Positions 43,966 through 56,219 of a DNA stretch of 64,000 nucleotides are shown here, in pieces. Where the stretch lies: the NCBI RefSeq assembly GCF_018873765.1, contig NC_057923.1, forward strand, positions 60,692,593 through 60,756,592, written 5' to 3'. Below the pieces are notes generated by a model. It was not told the DNA's origin and ran no database searches. It saw nothing but the letters and a program-made list of their open reading frames with translations. Source of the DNA: Telopea speciosissima. Lineage: Eukaryota; Streptophyta; Magnoliopsida; Proteales; Proteaceae. The first letter of the stretch is position 1; every line of letters starts with the position of its first letter. A program made the translations under genes and the position numbers.

Positions 43966-46300
43966 ATGGGGTTGTCACTGCTATATCAAGCCCATATGCC
44001 AAAACAATATCGGCTCAAGCCTTCACAACAACAATTTATGTTATTAACCGGCTTACCCACACCGGTATTACAAGGCCAATCTCCATATGAAGCATTGTTT
44101 GGCAGTAAACCAGATTATCAGGCATTACGGGTTTTTGGAAGTGAGTGTTTTCCTAACCTCCGTCCATATAGAAGTGATAAACTTTGTCCCAAATCCAAGT
44201 CTTGTGTATTTCTCGGCTATAGCCTATACCACAAAGGCTACAAATGTCTAGATCCTACCATAGGCCGTGTCTATCTTTCACGCCATGTAAAGTTCAATGA
44301 GGCCATTTTCCCATTTGCCACAAAAACTAATAACTTAGACACCCCCAGCCGTCCCTCACCCACCACAACCTTAACAATCCCAACCACCTTGGCTACACAA
44401 CCAAACCCAATACCACTTGTTTCCCCAACAACATCTTCCACACCAAATTCCCCACCATCTCCTCTAGCATCCAATACACCTTCTCCAACACAACTTACTC
44501 CATCATTTACTAATCAGCCTCAAACCAATAACCCACAACCCACCCAAACACAACCACCTCAGCCAATTACCAATCCAGCCTCAACAACCACACAACAACC
44601 TTCACCATTACCCGCACCCCCTCCTCTACCTACAACCACTCATCATCCTATGGTTACCCGAAGCCAAACTGGCTCCAGGCGTCCCAAAATCCAGATGAGT
44701 TTGTTGACCACACGCCATCCTTTACCTATGGCTCTCACAGTTCACCTTACAAAAATACCCCCTGAACCAACATCATACAAAGTGGCTTCAAAGAACCCCT
44801 CATGGGTTGCGGCAATGGATTCTGAGTATAAAGCCTTGATGCAAAATCAGACATGGACTTTAGTTCCACCATCTAAAGAAATGAATATAGTGGGCTGTAA
44901 ATGGGTTTACAGAATTAAGACCAAGAGTGATGGGTCCATTGAACGGTACAAAGCCCGTTTAGTTGCAAAAGGGTTTCATCAACAACCAGGTATTGACTTC
45001 ACTGAAACCTTCAGTCCTGTTGTTAAACCAGCCACTATTCGCACTATTCTCTCTATTGCAGTATCACGTGCGTGGCATGTCAAGCAACTTGACGTAAAAA
45101 ATGCCTTCTTACATGGCAACTTGAATGAGGCAGTTTATATGCATCAACCTCAAGGCTATGTCAACCCTACGGTTCCAGAATATGTATGCCATCTTAACAA
45201 GGCTCTTTATGGTCTTCGTCAAGCACCACGAGCTTGGTTTCACAAGTTCAGCAATTATCTGATTCAAGAGGGTTTTCGACAAAGCCTAGCTGATTCCTCC
45301 ATGTTCATCTATAAAGGTGAAAGGGGCATGATTGTCCTACTTCTTTATGTAGATGACATCATTATCACAGGTGACAGTGTTGATCTTATAAAAATGGTAG
45401 TTACCCGTTTAAGTCACAACTTTGCTATGACAGATCTTGGTGACCTCCATTACTTCTTGGGCATTGAAGCAAATCGAAGTTCCAAGGGCATCACTCTCAC
45501 ACAGACCAAGTATGCTCTACAGTTACTAGAACGAACAGGCATGACACAATGTAAGCCTATCAATACACCAATGCCCAGTGGACACAAATTATCAACACAG
45601 AATGGTGAACCACTACCTGAAGCACATGAGTATCGGCAAATAGTTGGGGCACTTCAGTACCTCACAATGACCCGTCCAGACTTAACTTATGCTGTGAATC
45701 AGGTCTGTCAATACATGCACAAGCCAACAACTGATCACTTAGCTGCTGTGAAACGTATCCTAAGGTATGTTAAAGGAACAGTCGGAGCTGGAACAACTAT
45801 CAAACCGAGTTCTCTCAACCTACTAGGTGCATACACTGATGCAGACTGGGCAGGCTGCCCAGACACTCGACGGTCAACGTCTGGATTCTGCACCTTTTTG
45901 GGGAGTAATCTTTTGTCATGGGGTTCCAAAAAGCAACCCACTGTCTCCGCTCCAAGATCAAGCAGCAGTACAAAGCATTAGCATTCACCGTCTCTCGAAT
46001 TACTTTGGTTGTCTTATGTTTTCAGAGATCTGAACTTGGACATTACTCTACCTCTAATTGTATGTTGTGACAACATTTCAGCAACACAAATGTCAGCCAA
46101 CCCAATTCTACATGCTCGTACAAAGCATATAGAGGTTGACTATCATTTTGTGCGAGATCTTGTCATCAACAAACAAGTACAAGTTCGCTTTGTTCGCTCC
46201 ACTGAACAAATGGCAGATATCTTCACAAAGGGTTTACCAACACCTCTCTTTCAGCAACATGCAACCAAACTCCTTTGGCTACCGCCCAAGAGTTTGTGGG
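43966..46300 (+). pseudogene. copia integrase C-terminus, reverse transcriptase and RNase H
   Basis: A 671-residue open frame (43966-45981). It begins with the integrase C-terminal part (SPYEALFG, then VFGSECFP and FLGYS) and has a Pro/Thr/Gln-rich linker at 44330-44650. The reverse transcriptase domain shows WVYRIKTKSDGSIERYKARL, KQLDVKNAFLHG and the catalytic YVDDIIITG at about 45346. RNase H begins with YTDADWAGCPDTRRSTSG near 45835. The frame breaks near 45945, just before the SEAEY motif, and resumes in another frame as DNISATQMSANPILHARTKH (46070-46130). The reverse transcriptase core looks intact. Confidence 0.92.
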
Positions 46301-46304
46301 GGGA

Positions 46305-46564
46305 TGAAAGACCAAGTCAAACACAGGTGAACGTTGGCTCTCCTAATCTCCAGCAGTCTCTCACAGTTGGAGATAAGAATCCATCTCCTACAATCTCTCA
46401 ACTAGAGATAAGATAATAATCCCCTTCCCGTTGTTGTAACAACAATTCAAAATACAAATTGTAACTATCTCTACGGAGATATTTCTTGTACAAATTCTAT
46501 AAATACAGAACTCAACCTCATTGGTTGAGCAAGCTTTACAAACCACTTCCGCATATCACTTTCA
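46305..46564 (+). repeat. 3' LTR of the copia element
   Basis: Same length and sequence as the 5' LTR by direct reading. Confidence 0.97.
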
Positions 46565-46750
46565 ACCTGCTAGTTGTCTACAACAGAAGATTTGATATAA
46601 GAGTGACAAAGTTGAGAGTGGACATAGACAGAGCAACCAGATCCAAAGAAAAAACCATTGTCGTATCTAAAGCCCTATGTCATTGTTGTCTACATCCGTT
46701 TGGCCATTATGTGGATCTTATGTGTACAAAATGGTAAAATGCACTTTCTT
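46565..46750. other. Right flank of the copia element
   Basis: Begins with the second ACCTG. Nothing recognised. Confidence 0.4.
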
Positions 46751-46882
46751 TGAGAGCGTAGTGTACGCTAGCTCTTTCCCAAATCTCTCTCTGTTCTGTC
46801 TATGAAATGATGTATCTATTTCTTTATTGTGTGAGAGGAGAAAGATAGACTTAGAGAGTGTTAGCGTATACTATACTCCTGG
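46751..46882. mobile_element. MITE family 1, copy 4
   Basis: Left arm tgagagcgtagtgtacgcta, right arm on the minus strand ccaggagtatagtatacgct; inner gaaagatagac motif conserved. Confidence 0.7.
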
Positions 46883-48604
46883 ATAGAGAACTCAATCCCG
46901 CCTACAGGGGTAAGGGTCCAGGATATATAAAGACTTCACACAATGAGGACGGGAGAGAAGTATGACCCTCCATTTTCTTCATTGTGGGTGAAGAGAAACT
47001 TTATATTAGAAGAAAATCAGTATTTTACATGTAGAAAAATTGTTCTCCCCATGATCGAATGTTATTCCAACAAACTTAAGGTTTACTTGACAGCCGCACC
47101 ATCTTAAATTCTTCTTAGGGAGTGTTTTTGGTTTTTGTTTTTGATTTTTTTTTTTCCCTTTTTGGGTTGAATAATAATTCTTGCAGGGAGTTGGAATTGG
47201 CAAGTCGATTGTGGATGGGTTGACATTTCATGGATTAACCGTGTATTTAAACTAGGCTTCCATCTCATGGGTCATTGAATATTATATTTTTATTTTTTTG
47301 TATTTTTGAAAAAAATTGACTAAAATTGGCATAATTAAATTTTCAATCACTTTCTTAGACTCATTTCTACATAAAAAACAAAATATTACATTAGAATTAA
47401 ACTTACAATTAAATAATGATTGACATTATTAATTGTCACATAACTACCTTGTGGCATATATTATCTCTTTGGTGACATCTCATACCCCGTATGGAAAATA
47501 ATCGAGTAAACCATTAAGTGAGTCGCGAAAAGGCTGGATACAATGTCGGTATACCACATATTAATGAGAAAGAAAAAAAATGAAGATTTTTTATTTTTTT
47601 GATAAGAAAAAGAAAAAGAAAAATACATCCAACGGTATGTATATTGGTCACATTGGCCATTAATGGTAAATAAAAAAAAACAAAAAAAAAAAACCCAAAG
47701 GAAATAGATGGTTCACCCAATATTGGGTTTCTCTCCCATACATGAACTCATTGTCTCTCTTTATTACATGAAATGATATATCTACCCCTATATATAATAC
47801 CGTTCCATCCTACTTTATTGGAACGTTTCTTTAGACAATTTATTCACGGAAGTCTCTCTTCTTTTCATTTTTTTTATTGGGTGGGGAGTAGGGAGGAGAG
47901 TACATGGATGGCTAAATATATTAGTTGTCGCGGTTTTGCATAGATTGTGAGCTGATTTGTTTTTTATTTAATTTTTGTTTTCGCTTTGACTGGCTGTATC
48001 AACTCTGTTCTAAGGGTGTCAATTGGGGTAGTTCCTAACATTTGGGATGGATTCGTACTGTTATTGGTACCAAAAATGTCAATCCCAATACTGTCCCATT
48101 TAGTTAACAAGAGCAAACCTAGGACCCAGTACTGATTATTAATGGGACAGGATAGTATTGGTTCTTAAATGAATTTAGGCCAAGAAAAAAAGCAAGGAGA
48201 TCGAACTTTAATGGTTCCTAACGAGATGGTTCCATTATCAATTCTATAGATCTTTTCATTATCATAAAATATAAAGTATTCTTTATTTTAAGAAACAACT
48301 TAGAATATAAAATCACGATGAAATGATCAAGCCCACATGTGGTATTAGTGCCATCACTAAATAAATTTATAGAAATATAAGCAATGGTTCATCAACTGAA
48401 ACTTCAATAAGATAAAATACTACTCAAATACTTTAATTGCACAATAAAACTTGAATACAAGAATATGAAATATACTCTTTGAAAACGTACTGGTTTGTGT
48501 AGTTCCATTTGATGCCTAAATGGTATTTTGATATTATTATCATTATTGGTATCATTGCAAATCTAGAAGATCAGATCATGTCCTTGTATAGGTATTGTCC
48601 AAGG
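46883..48604. other. Unassigned AT-rich DNA
   Basis: No gene or element recognised. Poly-A/T runs near 47145, 47570 and 47670. Confidence 0.5.
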
Positions 48605-48795
48605 CGGCCATTCCATGTGAGTGACCCCGAAGGCGTTGGGCTCTTCTATAATGCGACACAGTGTCTAACGGACATCTAATGGCTTTGTGTGTTTAGGCAC
48701 GTAGTCCAATACATTGTCTATATATTGGGTTGCGTGTCCAAATACAAGATCATCAGCTGGTGTGCTACACTGTGTCTACGGAGGACCCGAATCCG
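48605..48795. mobile_element. MITE family 3, copy 1
   Basis: Contains gcgacacagtgtctaacg and, inverted, gtagacacagtgtagcacac, with the shared centre tgggttgcgtgtccaaatac. Related copies lie at 57205-57360 and 62650-62880. Confidence 0.65.
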
Positions 48796-49676
48796 ACCCT
48801 GATGGGCTTTGGACGGTATTTGTGCAAGGACAAGATTCGCTTTCAAAATCTTGTCTGAGACTGTTTCATCTCATTTATTATTTGATATCAAAATTAGATT
48901 TCAATACCGTGATGGAAAAGGTTGAGTTGACAGTTTCAGTGAGGATTTTGAGTGCAGGTGGGGCCAGGGTCACATCCAGCCTCTGCTCCTCCGGTGAAGA
49001 AAAAATGCAGAATACAACCACACCATCCGGCGCGGGACTCTCAGCCTCTGCGCAATTGTTTGGATCTTTGCCGCCAGCAGGACTTTCTGGGGGGCCCACC
49101 GTGAAATATATAAGAATTTGGAATGCAAACCTAAAGGAATAAACATTAATTTTCATGATCCCATCCATCTATGTCGTGTCTAATATCAATCAATTTGCGG
49201 CCAACAGTTCACAAATATTTCTTAATGGTGGAATCCACTCCCCATTGAATGCCGAATTTGAATCCTCTACTGCCGATGCAGCGCAATGTCCACTTTATCC
49301 CTGTTCAAATACTTTGTTCGAGTGGGGGTAAGGCGGTCTTTGCATGTAACACTGTGTCTGAATAACATGGTCTTATCGAACAATTCGACGGTATGCCCCA
49401 TCCAATAACCCAATCTTTTTCCTAAAAATATCATAAAATAAAGAAAATTCCCATATTCTAATACTGTATCATTTGTCATTATAGGTGAAGTGATCCAAAT
49501 CATCTCGGATCCATCTAGTATTCCCCCTCTGGAGATCTCTTCAATTGTTGAGGATATTAGATATCTTTGTGCCCCCTCTTCAATGCAATTTTGTGCACAT
49601 TCCTAGGGATTTGAACAGCATTGCCAATACCCTAGCTAGAAAAGGCCAATCCATCCGGTGTAGGACTTGTTAGAAT
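48796..49676. other. Unassigned DNA, partial MITE-like segments
   Basis: Open frames here do not resemble proteins. The part 49250-49350 (gaatcctctactgccgatgc, gggggtaaggcgg) resembles the arms of the hairpin at 61840-62014, without a matching partner arm. Confidence 0.35.
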
Positions 49677-49850
49677 TTTTATCTCCTACAATTCTGACAC
49701 CCTCCAATTTCCCTACAATCCCTCACATGGATGTTGAAATGACCACTTATCCATTGTCTGGACACACTTCCCAAGGCAATGGGTAAGTGGTCATTTCACT
49801 CTCATGTGAGGGATTGTAGGGAATTGGAGGGTGTCAGATATGTAGGTGAT
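49677..49850. mobile_element. Long hairpin element, near-perfect inverted repeat
   Basis: Left arm ctgacaccctccaatttccc, ctacaatccctcacatg and gaaatgaccacttatccatt; the right arm carries the same on the minus strand with few differences. Arms are about 75 bp with a loop of about 25 bp. It has the form of a foldback MITE; a transcript would fold into a long stem. Confidence 0.85.
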
Positions 49851-50644
49851 AATGATTCGGACTTGTTGGCCTAATTCCACTCCATGGCTCTCTCAACTTT
49901 GTCAAGATGAGGCTTGGGCTTGTAATCGATTTTCCTTTGAATAAACCAATACTTTACCTCCAACCAAAAAAAAAAAAATCAGTACTTTACCAAAAAAAAA
50001 GAAGTTAAAAGCGCATGTGGACGGGCCCACCTAACATTGTCGAGATTTTGTCAATTCGAGAACATGGTTTTGAATTGCCGATCAGATCGGTCGATATTAG
50101 CCAGATCGGATTGGTATCGGTCGACGCTGATCCTGAGATTATACCGATACAACAAGGTTTGACTGGATCATTCCTTGGATCGATCGATCTGATCCGATCC
50201 TTGATCGATCCGACTGAATATTTTTTTTTTATTTTTTTCAAAGTTTTTAGGTTTTTTTTATTTATTTATTTTATCTTGACCAATATTGACTGATATTGAT
50301 CGATACCAATCGATATTGACCGAACCGATCCGGATAATATCGACCGATCCAATCCCGAGATCAAAACATCCACCAACTTTGGCCGATTCATGACCCGATC
50401 CATAAAAAAAAAACGATTTTTGGGGTGTTTGACCGATCCAGACCGATTTGTACCGATCTGATCCTGATCCAGAAAGGTTTTGGCAATGACCGATACCAAG
50501 TCCGATACTTGGATTTTGAACCTTGTTCGAGAAGAGGGGAAACAAATAAGGAGCTGAGTAATCTACCAAAAAAATAAAGAACTAAGTTGCAATCGTCAAG
50601 AGTCAAGATACTCTCTCTCTCTCTCTCTCTTACATAAATGGGAT
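49851..50644. repeat. CGATC/CGATA-rich dispersed repeat region
   Basis: The stretch 50040-50530 is full of gatcggtcgata, gatcgatcgatctgatcc and ccgatac motifs and belongs with the CGATA-rich family elsewhere in the window. A TC microsatellite lies at 50610-50631. The open frames across it are products of the repeat. No gene recognised. Confidence 0.55.
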
Positions 50645-50802
50645 ACAGTTCTTGCACTGGGGCGCAGGGTGCGTCTAGACGCATGGGATGAGCAAAACGA
50701 TCAAACTGCCCCCTGAATGAACCAAAGTCTGCTCTTGTCCCGCCTCATGTGTTTGAGCGCAGCCTTGACCATATGAGCTCTCATGCAAAGAACATTGCCC
50801 CT
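50645..50802. mobile_element. MITE family 2, copy 3
   Basis: Ends acagttcttgcactggggcg and, on the minus strand, aggggcaatgttctttgcat. Inner gcgtctagacgcatggg pairs weakly with catgtgtttgagcgcag. Confidence 0.6.
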
Positions 50803-50829
50803 AAATAAATATATATAAATGTAGGGAAA

Positions 50830-51050
50830 TGACTAGGTATGCTAGCATTATATCGTAAACTAGCACACTATATGTCTATCTCTCTCTTCTTCTCTTTCAG
50901 GGGTAAGAGAATCATTTCATAGGGGGGGGGAGGAGAGATAGACACAGGGTTCTAGCTTTTGGTATACCGCTAGCATACCCATCCAGGAGTGTGGCCTATG
51001 CTAGCAATCCCATGAGAGGACACATGAGATTGTTGGTGTAGGCCGCACTC
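50830..51050. mobile_element. MITE family 1, copy 5 with adjacent short copy
   Basis: 50830-50985 has arms gactaggtatgctagcatta and, inverted, gatgggtatgctagcggtat. It abuts a shortened relative (50986-51050) with ends ggagtgtggcctatgctagc and, inverted, agagtgcggcctacaccaac. Confidence 0.65.
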
Positions 51051-51064
51051 TCTAATAGATAATT

Positions 51065-51065
<1 letters not shown>

Positions 51066-51097
<32 letters not shown>
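51066..51097. repeat. (TC)n microsatellite
   Basis: About 16 TC units followed by a TA-rich tract. Confidence 0.9.
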
Positions 51098-51099
<2 letters not shown>

Positions 51100-51109
51100 A
51101 TATATATGT

Positions 51110-52830
51110 ATATATATCCATCCGATCATGTGCTTATGCGTGTACCAGTGAAATGACAGCCCTACCCCCATGGAAAAGTAAGGGTGTGCTGATCATTTTG
51201 CACCCGACTATGTTTGGGCACAAGTACACGTTACAACACACGACTGGGTGGCGTTCTTTCTCCTTATAATCTCTTCTACTAATTTGATAAGACGCATTCT
51301 ACTTATTAAATTCTAGATTGGGATTTCATTCCCAAAAATCAGCTTAGAACTAAGCACAAAAGGTTTTGCTTTTGGTAGAGGTATTAAGAGTAATAGTAAT
51401 TTGCTTACCCAAAAATCAAAGTATGGAAAAGAAATGCTAACCGATCGTTGGTGTAATGTGTACATGCGTCCAGACAGCCCAGCATGAAAAGATTGATGCA
51501 TCTCTCTAAAAAGGAAAAAAGTACAGGAGGTGCATCACTCTTTTCATGCTGAGCTGTGTTTACGCGCAAGTATACACCGAGACACAGCACCACCAATTAG
51601 CGTTATTCTCTCAAAACAGTAAAAGTAATTCTACGAACTCCATTACTCCAATAATGGAAGAGGACTATGGAGTAATGGAAGAGGACTATGAGTAAAGATA
51701 GCATCAAACCCACACCCGAATACACAAAAACCCAACAAATCCCACCTCATTCTTGTGAGACCCGGTTAGTTCTTAAATGTATACAGAACACCGCAGAAGC
51801 CCAACCCCAAACCCACCTCCCACATGTGATTTCAGTCAAAAGTTAATAAAGGTTATCCCACCAAGTGTCACAATTAATCAAACATCTGGCGTGCATGCAG
51901 TGAAACGAAAGATAACGGCTTGAACGAATTTGCTTCTTGCAACAAAACAAGTCAACCGCTGTTATTATGCCTACGCTGAATTTATCTCATAAATACACCA
52001 CAGTCAATGCTCCCCCGGCATGGTAGGCACCTATTATGAGTTATGCACCTAATGAACTAATAAAGTAGCGTTCCTCTAGTCGGGTCGTCTGGATCGTGTA
52101 TCGGATAGAGAGACATGGAGACATACTCTGCATGATGGATAATAAAGTTAGAAAATAAGATTTGGGAGAAATAACGTGATCCGATCGCGCAAGGCACGCT
52201 TTTCCTGCGCCCTGATCAAATGACCGCTGGTCCGTTGCACCCCTGATTATTTTCAAGTACGATGGTCATTTTGCATGCTTGTGTGTCAAGGTGCAAGGGG
52301 TGCGCGTCTAGCACGAGCCGCATGACCAGGTGGTATTCTTTTTCCCATAACATTTATTGTAAACCCATCCTTTAAAAATAACCATAGGAAAAGATGCATG
52401 TCCAGGTCCTTATAAACTCCCATATTACTCATTCATATCCTATGCAACACTATATTTCATTTTATTCCTCGATATCCTTGCATTGGAAAAAAACTTTTGT
52501 AATACCTTAATCTTACAGTACATTGCAATGCGGACTTGAGAATTTAACATGTGTAGAAATTGCGATATCCAACGATGTTGAGCTTGAGAAGAGAGAAAAT
52601 AATTTACCTTGCATCGAACTTGCAACATTGGATAAAACTTCATCAACTTGTTGAGTTCTATGACCTACACAACTACAATGCACCGCAAGATGCCCGCACC
52701 GTAGAGGATTTTAATCCTCCCAACATTAGAGAAACACAGAGAGTGGTAGATAAAGATAAGATAATAAGATAGATAGGGTTGTGAGAATGAATGACCATTA
52801 AATGCCCATCATAACCTTACCCTATACAGT
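51110..52830. other. MITE-rich unassigned DNA
   Basis: Holds at least three diverged family 2-like hairpins (about 51118-51268, 51420-51615 and 52180-52350), recognised by paired gtgtacttgtgcccaaacat-like arms and flanking cattcttt/ctctcattt ends. The pair catgaaaagattgatgcatc and gatgcatcactcttttcatg at 51483-51550 forms an obvious stem. No gene recognised. Confidence 0.5.
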
Positions 52831-54100
52831 ACTTACAATGCCATGATCCCTACTCCGTATATTCTCTTCCATCTCTCATTGGTCAGATTGGATTCGAGAA
52901 CAGCATCGATGATTGGCCCAATCACCAGAGAAATGCAACGCTCATTCCATAAGACGAGAGAACCGCTGACTCCCTGACCGACTGAGAGCGAGAGGTCATG
53001 GATCTTCTTCTGCAGTTACAGACAGACACTGACCGCTGATGACAAAAAGCAGGTTGGGTCCCTGGTTATTTTGATGTCACCGGTTCTCTCCAGTCTCTGG
53101 ACCATAGCGTCGCCGACTGTACATCCTTTCTCTCTGTGTCCTCTCCGGCTTGGCGTTTTGTGAGTTCCCGGAAATAGGCCAACACATCATGAGAAATGGG
53201 ACCCACTTCAATTAAAGTTTTTACTTACATAACAAGTCATGGGCCCATAAAAAAGTGAAAAAAACAAAAGAAAAATTCATTACCTAACACATTTTTAAAG
53301 GTCCTTCGAGTTGTAACTGTTACGCAGTGCAGTGGCCCGGCCCAACCCATGACGGCGTGACCTAACAACACACACTTTCCCTCAAAAGATTCTGATCCAA
53401 CGACTTAGATCATATATGGAGGGGGGGGACCTATGATTGATGATTACTCTCTTAACTCTAATTAACACTCACGCATTCAAAAAACCTAAGCGACAGCTCA
53501 TGTGAGAATGATATCGCTACACGCACCCTTCATTGAGTTGGACTTTCCGGAATGGCTGGTTCAAAAGTGATAGCGATACAGCTGAAGCTGGCTTGAGCCC
53601 ATGGGCCATTGCCCAACCACCTTCTGCAACTTTCATGATTTATTCACAAAATTCAACCAAAAAAAAAAAAAATTTGATTTATTCACAATCAATTCATCAG
53701 GGATCTAGGCCCACCGCCCACGTCACTCCATTATTCACACTGTCATAAATCAAAAAAACAGTCAAAGCAATCATTCTTCAACAAAAAGATTAGTCCTTTT
53801 TCTCAACACATCACATAAATTATGGAAGAGAAAGAAAGATTGAAGAACACATAACATTTAAGAACACTTAGGAATGGATAGGAATTGCAGGCCATTCATT
53901 TATCTTTCTTATTCTTAATTTCCCCCCACCACCTTATAAACACATATTAACAGATATCTCATATAAAATCTAAGCTCCTCCTCCTCCACAGCCTCAAAAG
54001 TCTGCATTTCATCTGCTGCTGATCTTATAGAGTCATAAGATCACATCAATCCCGTTGATTTTTTTGATTATAACATCAATAAATACTCTCTCTCTCTATA
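52831..54100. other. Unassigned DNA downstream of the HIPP gene
   Basis: No coding sequence recognised. The segment 52850-53160 is GC-richer than its surroundings and could be a promoter or UTR of something unseen. 53960-54110 may belong to the HIPP 3' region. Confidence 0.4.
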
Positions 54101-54359
54101 TATAATCTATTGTAATTAAAACCCTAATTTCCACTAAAGAAAAAGAAGATTAAAAAATAATAATTTGATAGGCCATTCCATATCTCTCTTTCTCTGTAAA
54201 TTTGGCATCAGACATTCTCTGGTCCATCACTGTTGTTGAACTGTTGAAGAAGAAGAAGAAGCACCACCACCACTCCGCATCATCACCTCCACAAAGAGTA
54301 AAAGACAAACACCCAGCAGGTCGAAAACAGAAATAGAGATGGGTCACAACCCAAGCAAT
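54100..54359 (-). other. Probable 3'UTR of the HIPP gene
   Basis: AT-rich, non-coding sequence directly after the stop at 54360. No unambiguous polyadenylation signal was fixed, though AATAAT-like motifs occur around 54150-54165 on the plus strand. Confidence 0.4.
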
Positions 54360-56219
54360 TCACATCACATTGCAACTGTTTGCGTTTTCGTCACTGAAGA
54401 AATGGGTGTAGGGGTCCACCGCTGCAGTTGGCGGTGGAGGCAAGTATGTAACCGCCGGGGTTGGCCTGGCATACATCATGGGTTGGAACCGTTCGTTCCC
54501 GTTGGCACGCTGCTGGTTCATCATCATGGCCATGTACTGTTGTTGTTGTTGTTGCTGTTGTTGGTGGTATGGGTTCCCAGCCATGATATCTGGCCCTGCT
54601 CCTTGGAAGTACCCGCCACCGCCGGCATTAATCGCCGCCGCCGGAAGACCTTGCACCGCTGGAATATTGGCCATGCGGATATTCCCCATCTGACCCACAT
54701 TCCCTCCTAAGCCACGCGTGACATCGATATCATGGAACCCTGGGTGGTGCTGCATGTTGTTAATTGCTTGACCACCACCGCCACCGCCACCACCACCATC
54801 ATTCTTCCCTCCACCCTTCTTGCCACCACCAGGATTGTTTCCTCCACCACCACCGGCATTCCCATTATTGCCACCCTTCTGGTTATTTCCACCACCGCTG
54901 CCATTTTTACCACCTTGCGGAACAGCACCGTTTTTACCTCCATTTTTGGGGGCAGCACCACCTTGATTTTGATTTCCCCCGTTGTTTCCACCGCCACCCT
55001 TCTTTCCTCCATTTCCATTCTTTCCATCATTATTCCCACCCATGCCCTTTACTTGCACAGGTATCTCACCACCACCACCACCACCACCACCTTTCTTCCC
55101 GTTACCGCCGCCGCCGCCGCCGCCACCGCCACCGCCACCGCCTTTGCCGCCTTGGAGTTGGGAATATTGACCATTACCCATCATGGGTTTCATTTTGTTC
55201 AAGCGTTCATCAAAATCATCATCATCAAATTCGTCTTCGTCATCAAAATCATCGTCATCGAAGTCATCAAAGTCATCCTCATCACTGAAGTCATCCTCCT
55301 CGGGCAAGTTAAACTTTACGGATTTCTGGCCCCCGAATGACATCTTTGGGTCCTTGAATTGCGGCAGCTTACTCAGATCTCCGAACCCTTTCATCTGTTG
55401 CATCTGCTGTAGTTGCCGTTGAAGCAGCTGTTGTTGTTGTTGTTGCTGCTGCTGCTGTTGCTGCTGACCACCCTTCTGTTGGTCTTTTCCACCTTTTTGA
55501 GATTTGTTATCTTTGCCACCTTTGCCATTCTCAATTTGCATGTTCTTGAACTGGTTGTTGCCCTTTTGAGCACTCCATAGCTCTGCATGTTTCCCTGATT
55601 TACCGAGTTTCTTTATGAGTGTCGCTGGGTCAACATTACCTGAAACTGTCACCTTCCCCTGTTCTGAATCTATAGTTGTGGTATACACCCCTGACAAGAG
55701 AAGAGGAGGAAAAAAAAAAAACAGAAATTATGATATGAAAATTGCAAAAAGAAGAATTCAACAGAATTGGATGTTGAAAACACCTTATTGGAATCCAAAT
55801 AACCACTTTAAGGAACATAATTAAAGAGAGAAAGAGTGAAAACAATCTTAAGAAATGAAATTTCGAAAATTAGTGTTTCTAAGAAAGCACAAATATCTTA
55901 GAATCGGGAAATACCATCGATTTTCTGTAATAGTTTCTTCACCTTCTGCTTACATCCTTCACAGTGAATGTTCACTTTGAGAACACAAGTCTGCAACAAC
56001 CAACAAGAAGAGTAAATAAGACAGATTATTTAGGAGAAAAAGGAAAAAAGAAAAAAGAAAAAAACAAATTCAGAGATAGATGCGGAGTTAAGAATGAAAT
56101 AAACATAAAGAAAGAGGAACCTAAGTCTGAGTACAGAACAAGCAAAACCCAATAAAAGAAGAAAGAACCCAGAAGAAATGGAATGCTACCTGGATCTTCA
56201 TAAACTCTTCTTTACTCAT
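54360..56219 (-). CDS. Heavy-metal-associated isoprenylated plant protein (HIPP32/33/34 type)
   Basis: Three coding exons on the minus strand, 56219-56190, 55990-55915 and 55690-54360, all with GT-AG borders, give 478 residues. The start [10 protein letters not shown] is conserved in this family. Residues about 9-72 form an HMA fold with the metal-binding CEGC in [17 protein letters not shown]. An acidic run of Asp/Glu/Phe follows ([16 protein letters not shown]), then Gly/Asn/Lys-rich repeats, poly-Gln tracts and a Tyr/Pro-rich tail. It ends CNVM, a CaaX box for isoprenylation, so membrane or nuclear association is expected. Known HIPPs bind metals or act as metallochaperone-like or stress-linked adaptor proteins; which applies here is not visible. 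No frame damage was seen. The poly-Gly and poly-Gln runs make exact length uncertain. Naming a single orthologue would need a tree. Confidence 0.95.

Larger units (their letters stand above)
41684..46564 (+). mobile_element. Ty1/copia retrotransposon, full length, frames broken
   Basis: A 4881-bp element with 260-bp LTRs that I read as identical base for base, bounded by a perfect 5-bp target duplication ACCTG (41679-41683 and 46565-46569). The primer-binding site tggtatcag starts at 41944 and the polypurine tract gtgggggga precedes the 3' LTR at 46296-46304. The order gag, protease, integrase, reverse transcriptase, RNase H is that of copia. Several frameshifts and a changed protease motif mean it cannot encode its own proteins, although its ends and cis signals are intact. 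Confidence 0.97.

Noticed and set aside
48714..49142. 142-residue plus-strand ORF
   Set aside because: It begins inside a MITE and shows no protein family signature.
50005..50684. Several overlapping ORFs rich in Ile, Asp, Arg and Ser
   Set aside because: Produced by translation of the gatcga/cgatac repeat in different frames.
54732..55340. Long plus-strand open frames over the HIPP gene
   Set aside because: Low-complexity shadows of the minus-strand Gly/Asp-rich coding sequence.
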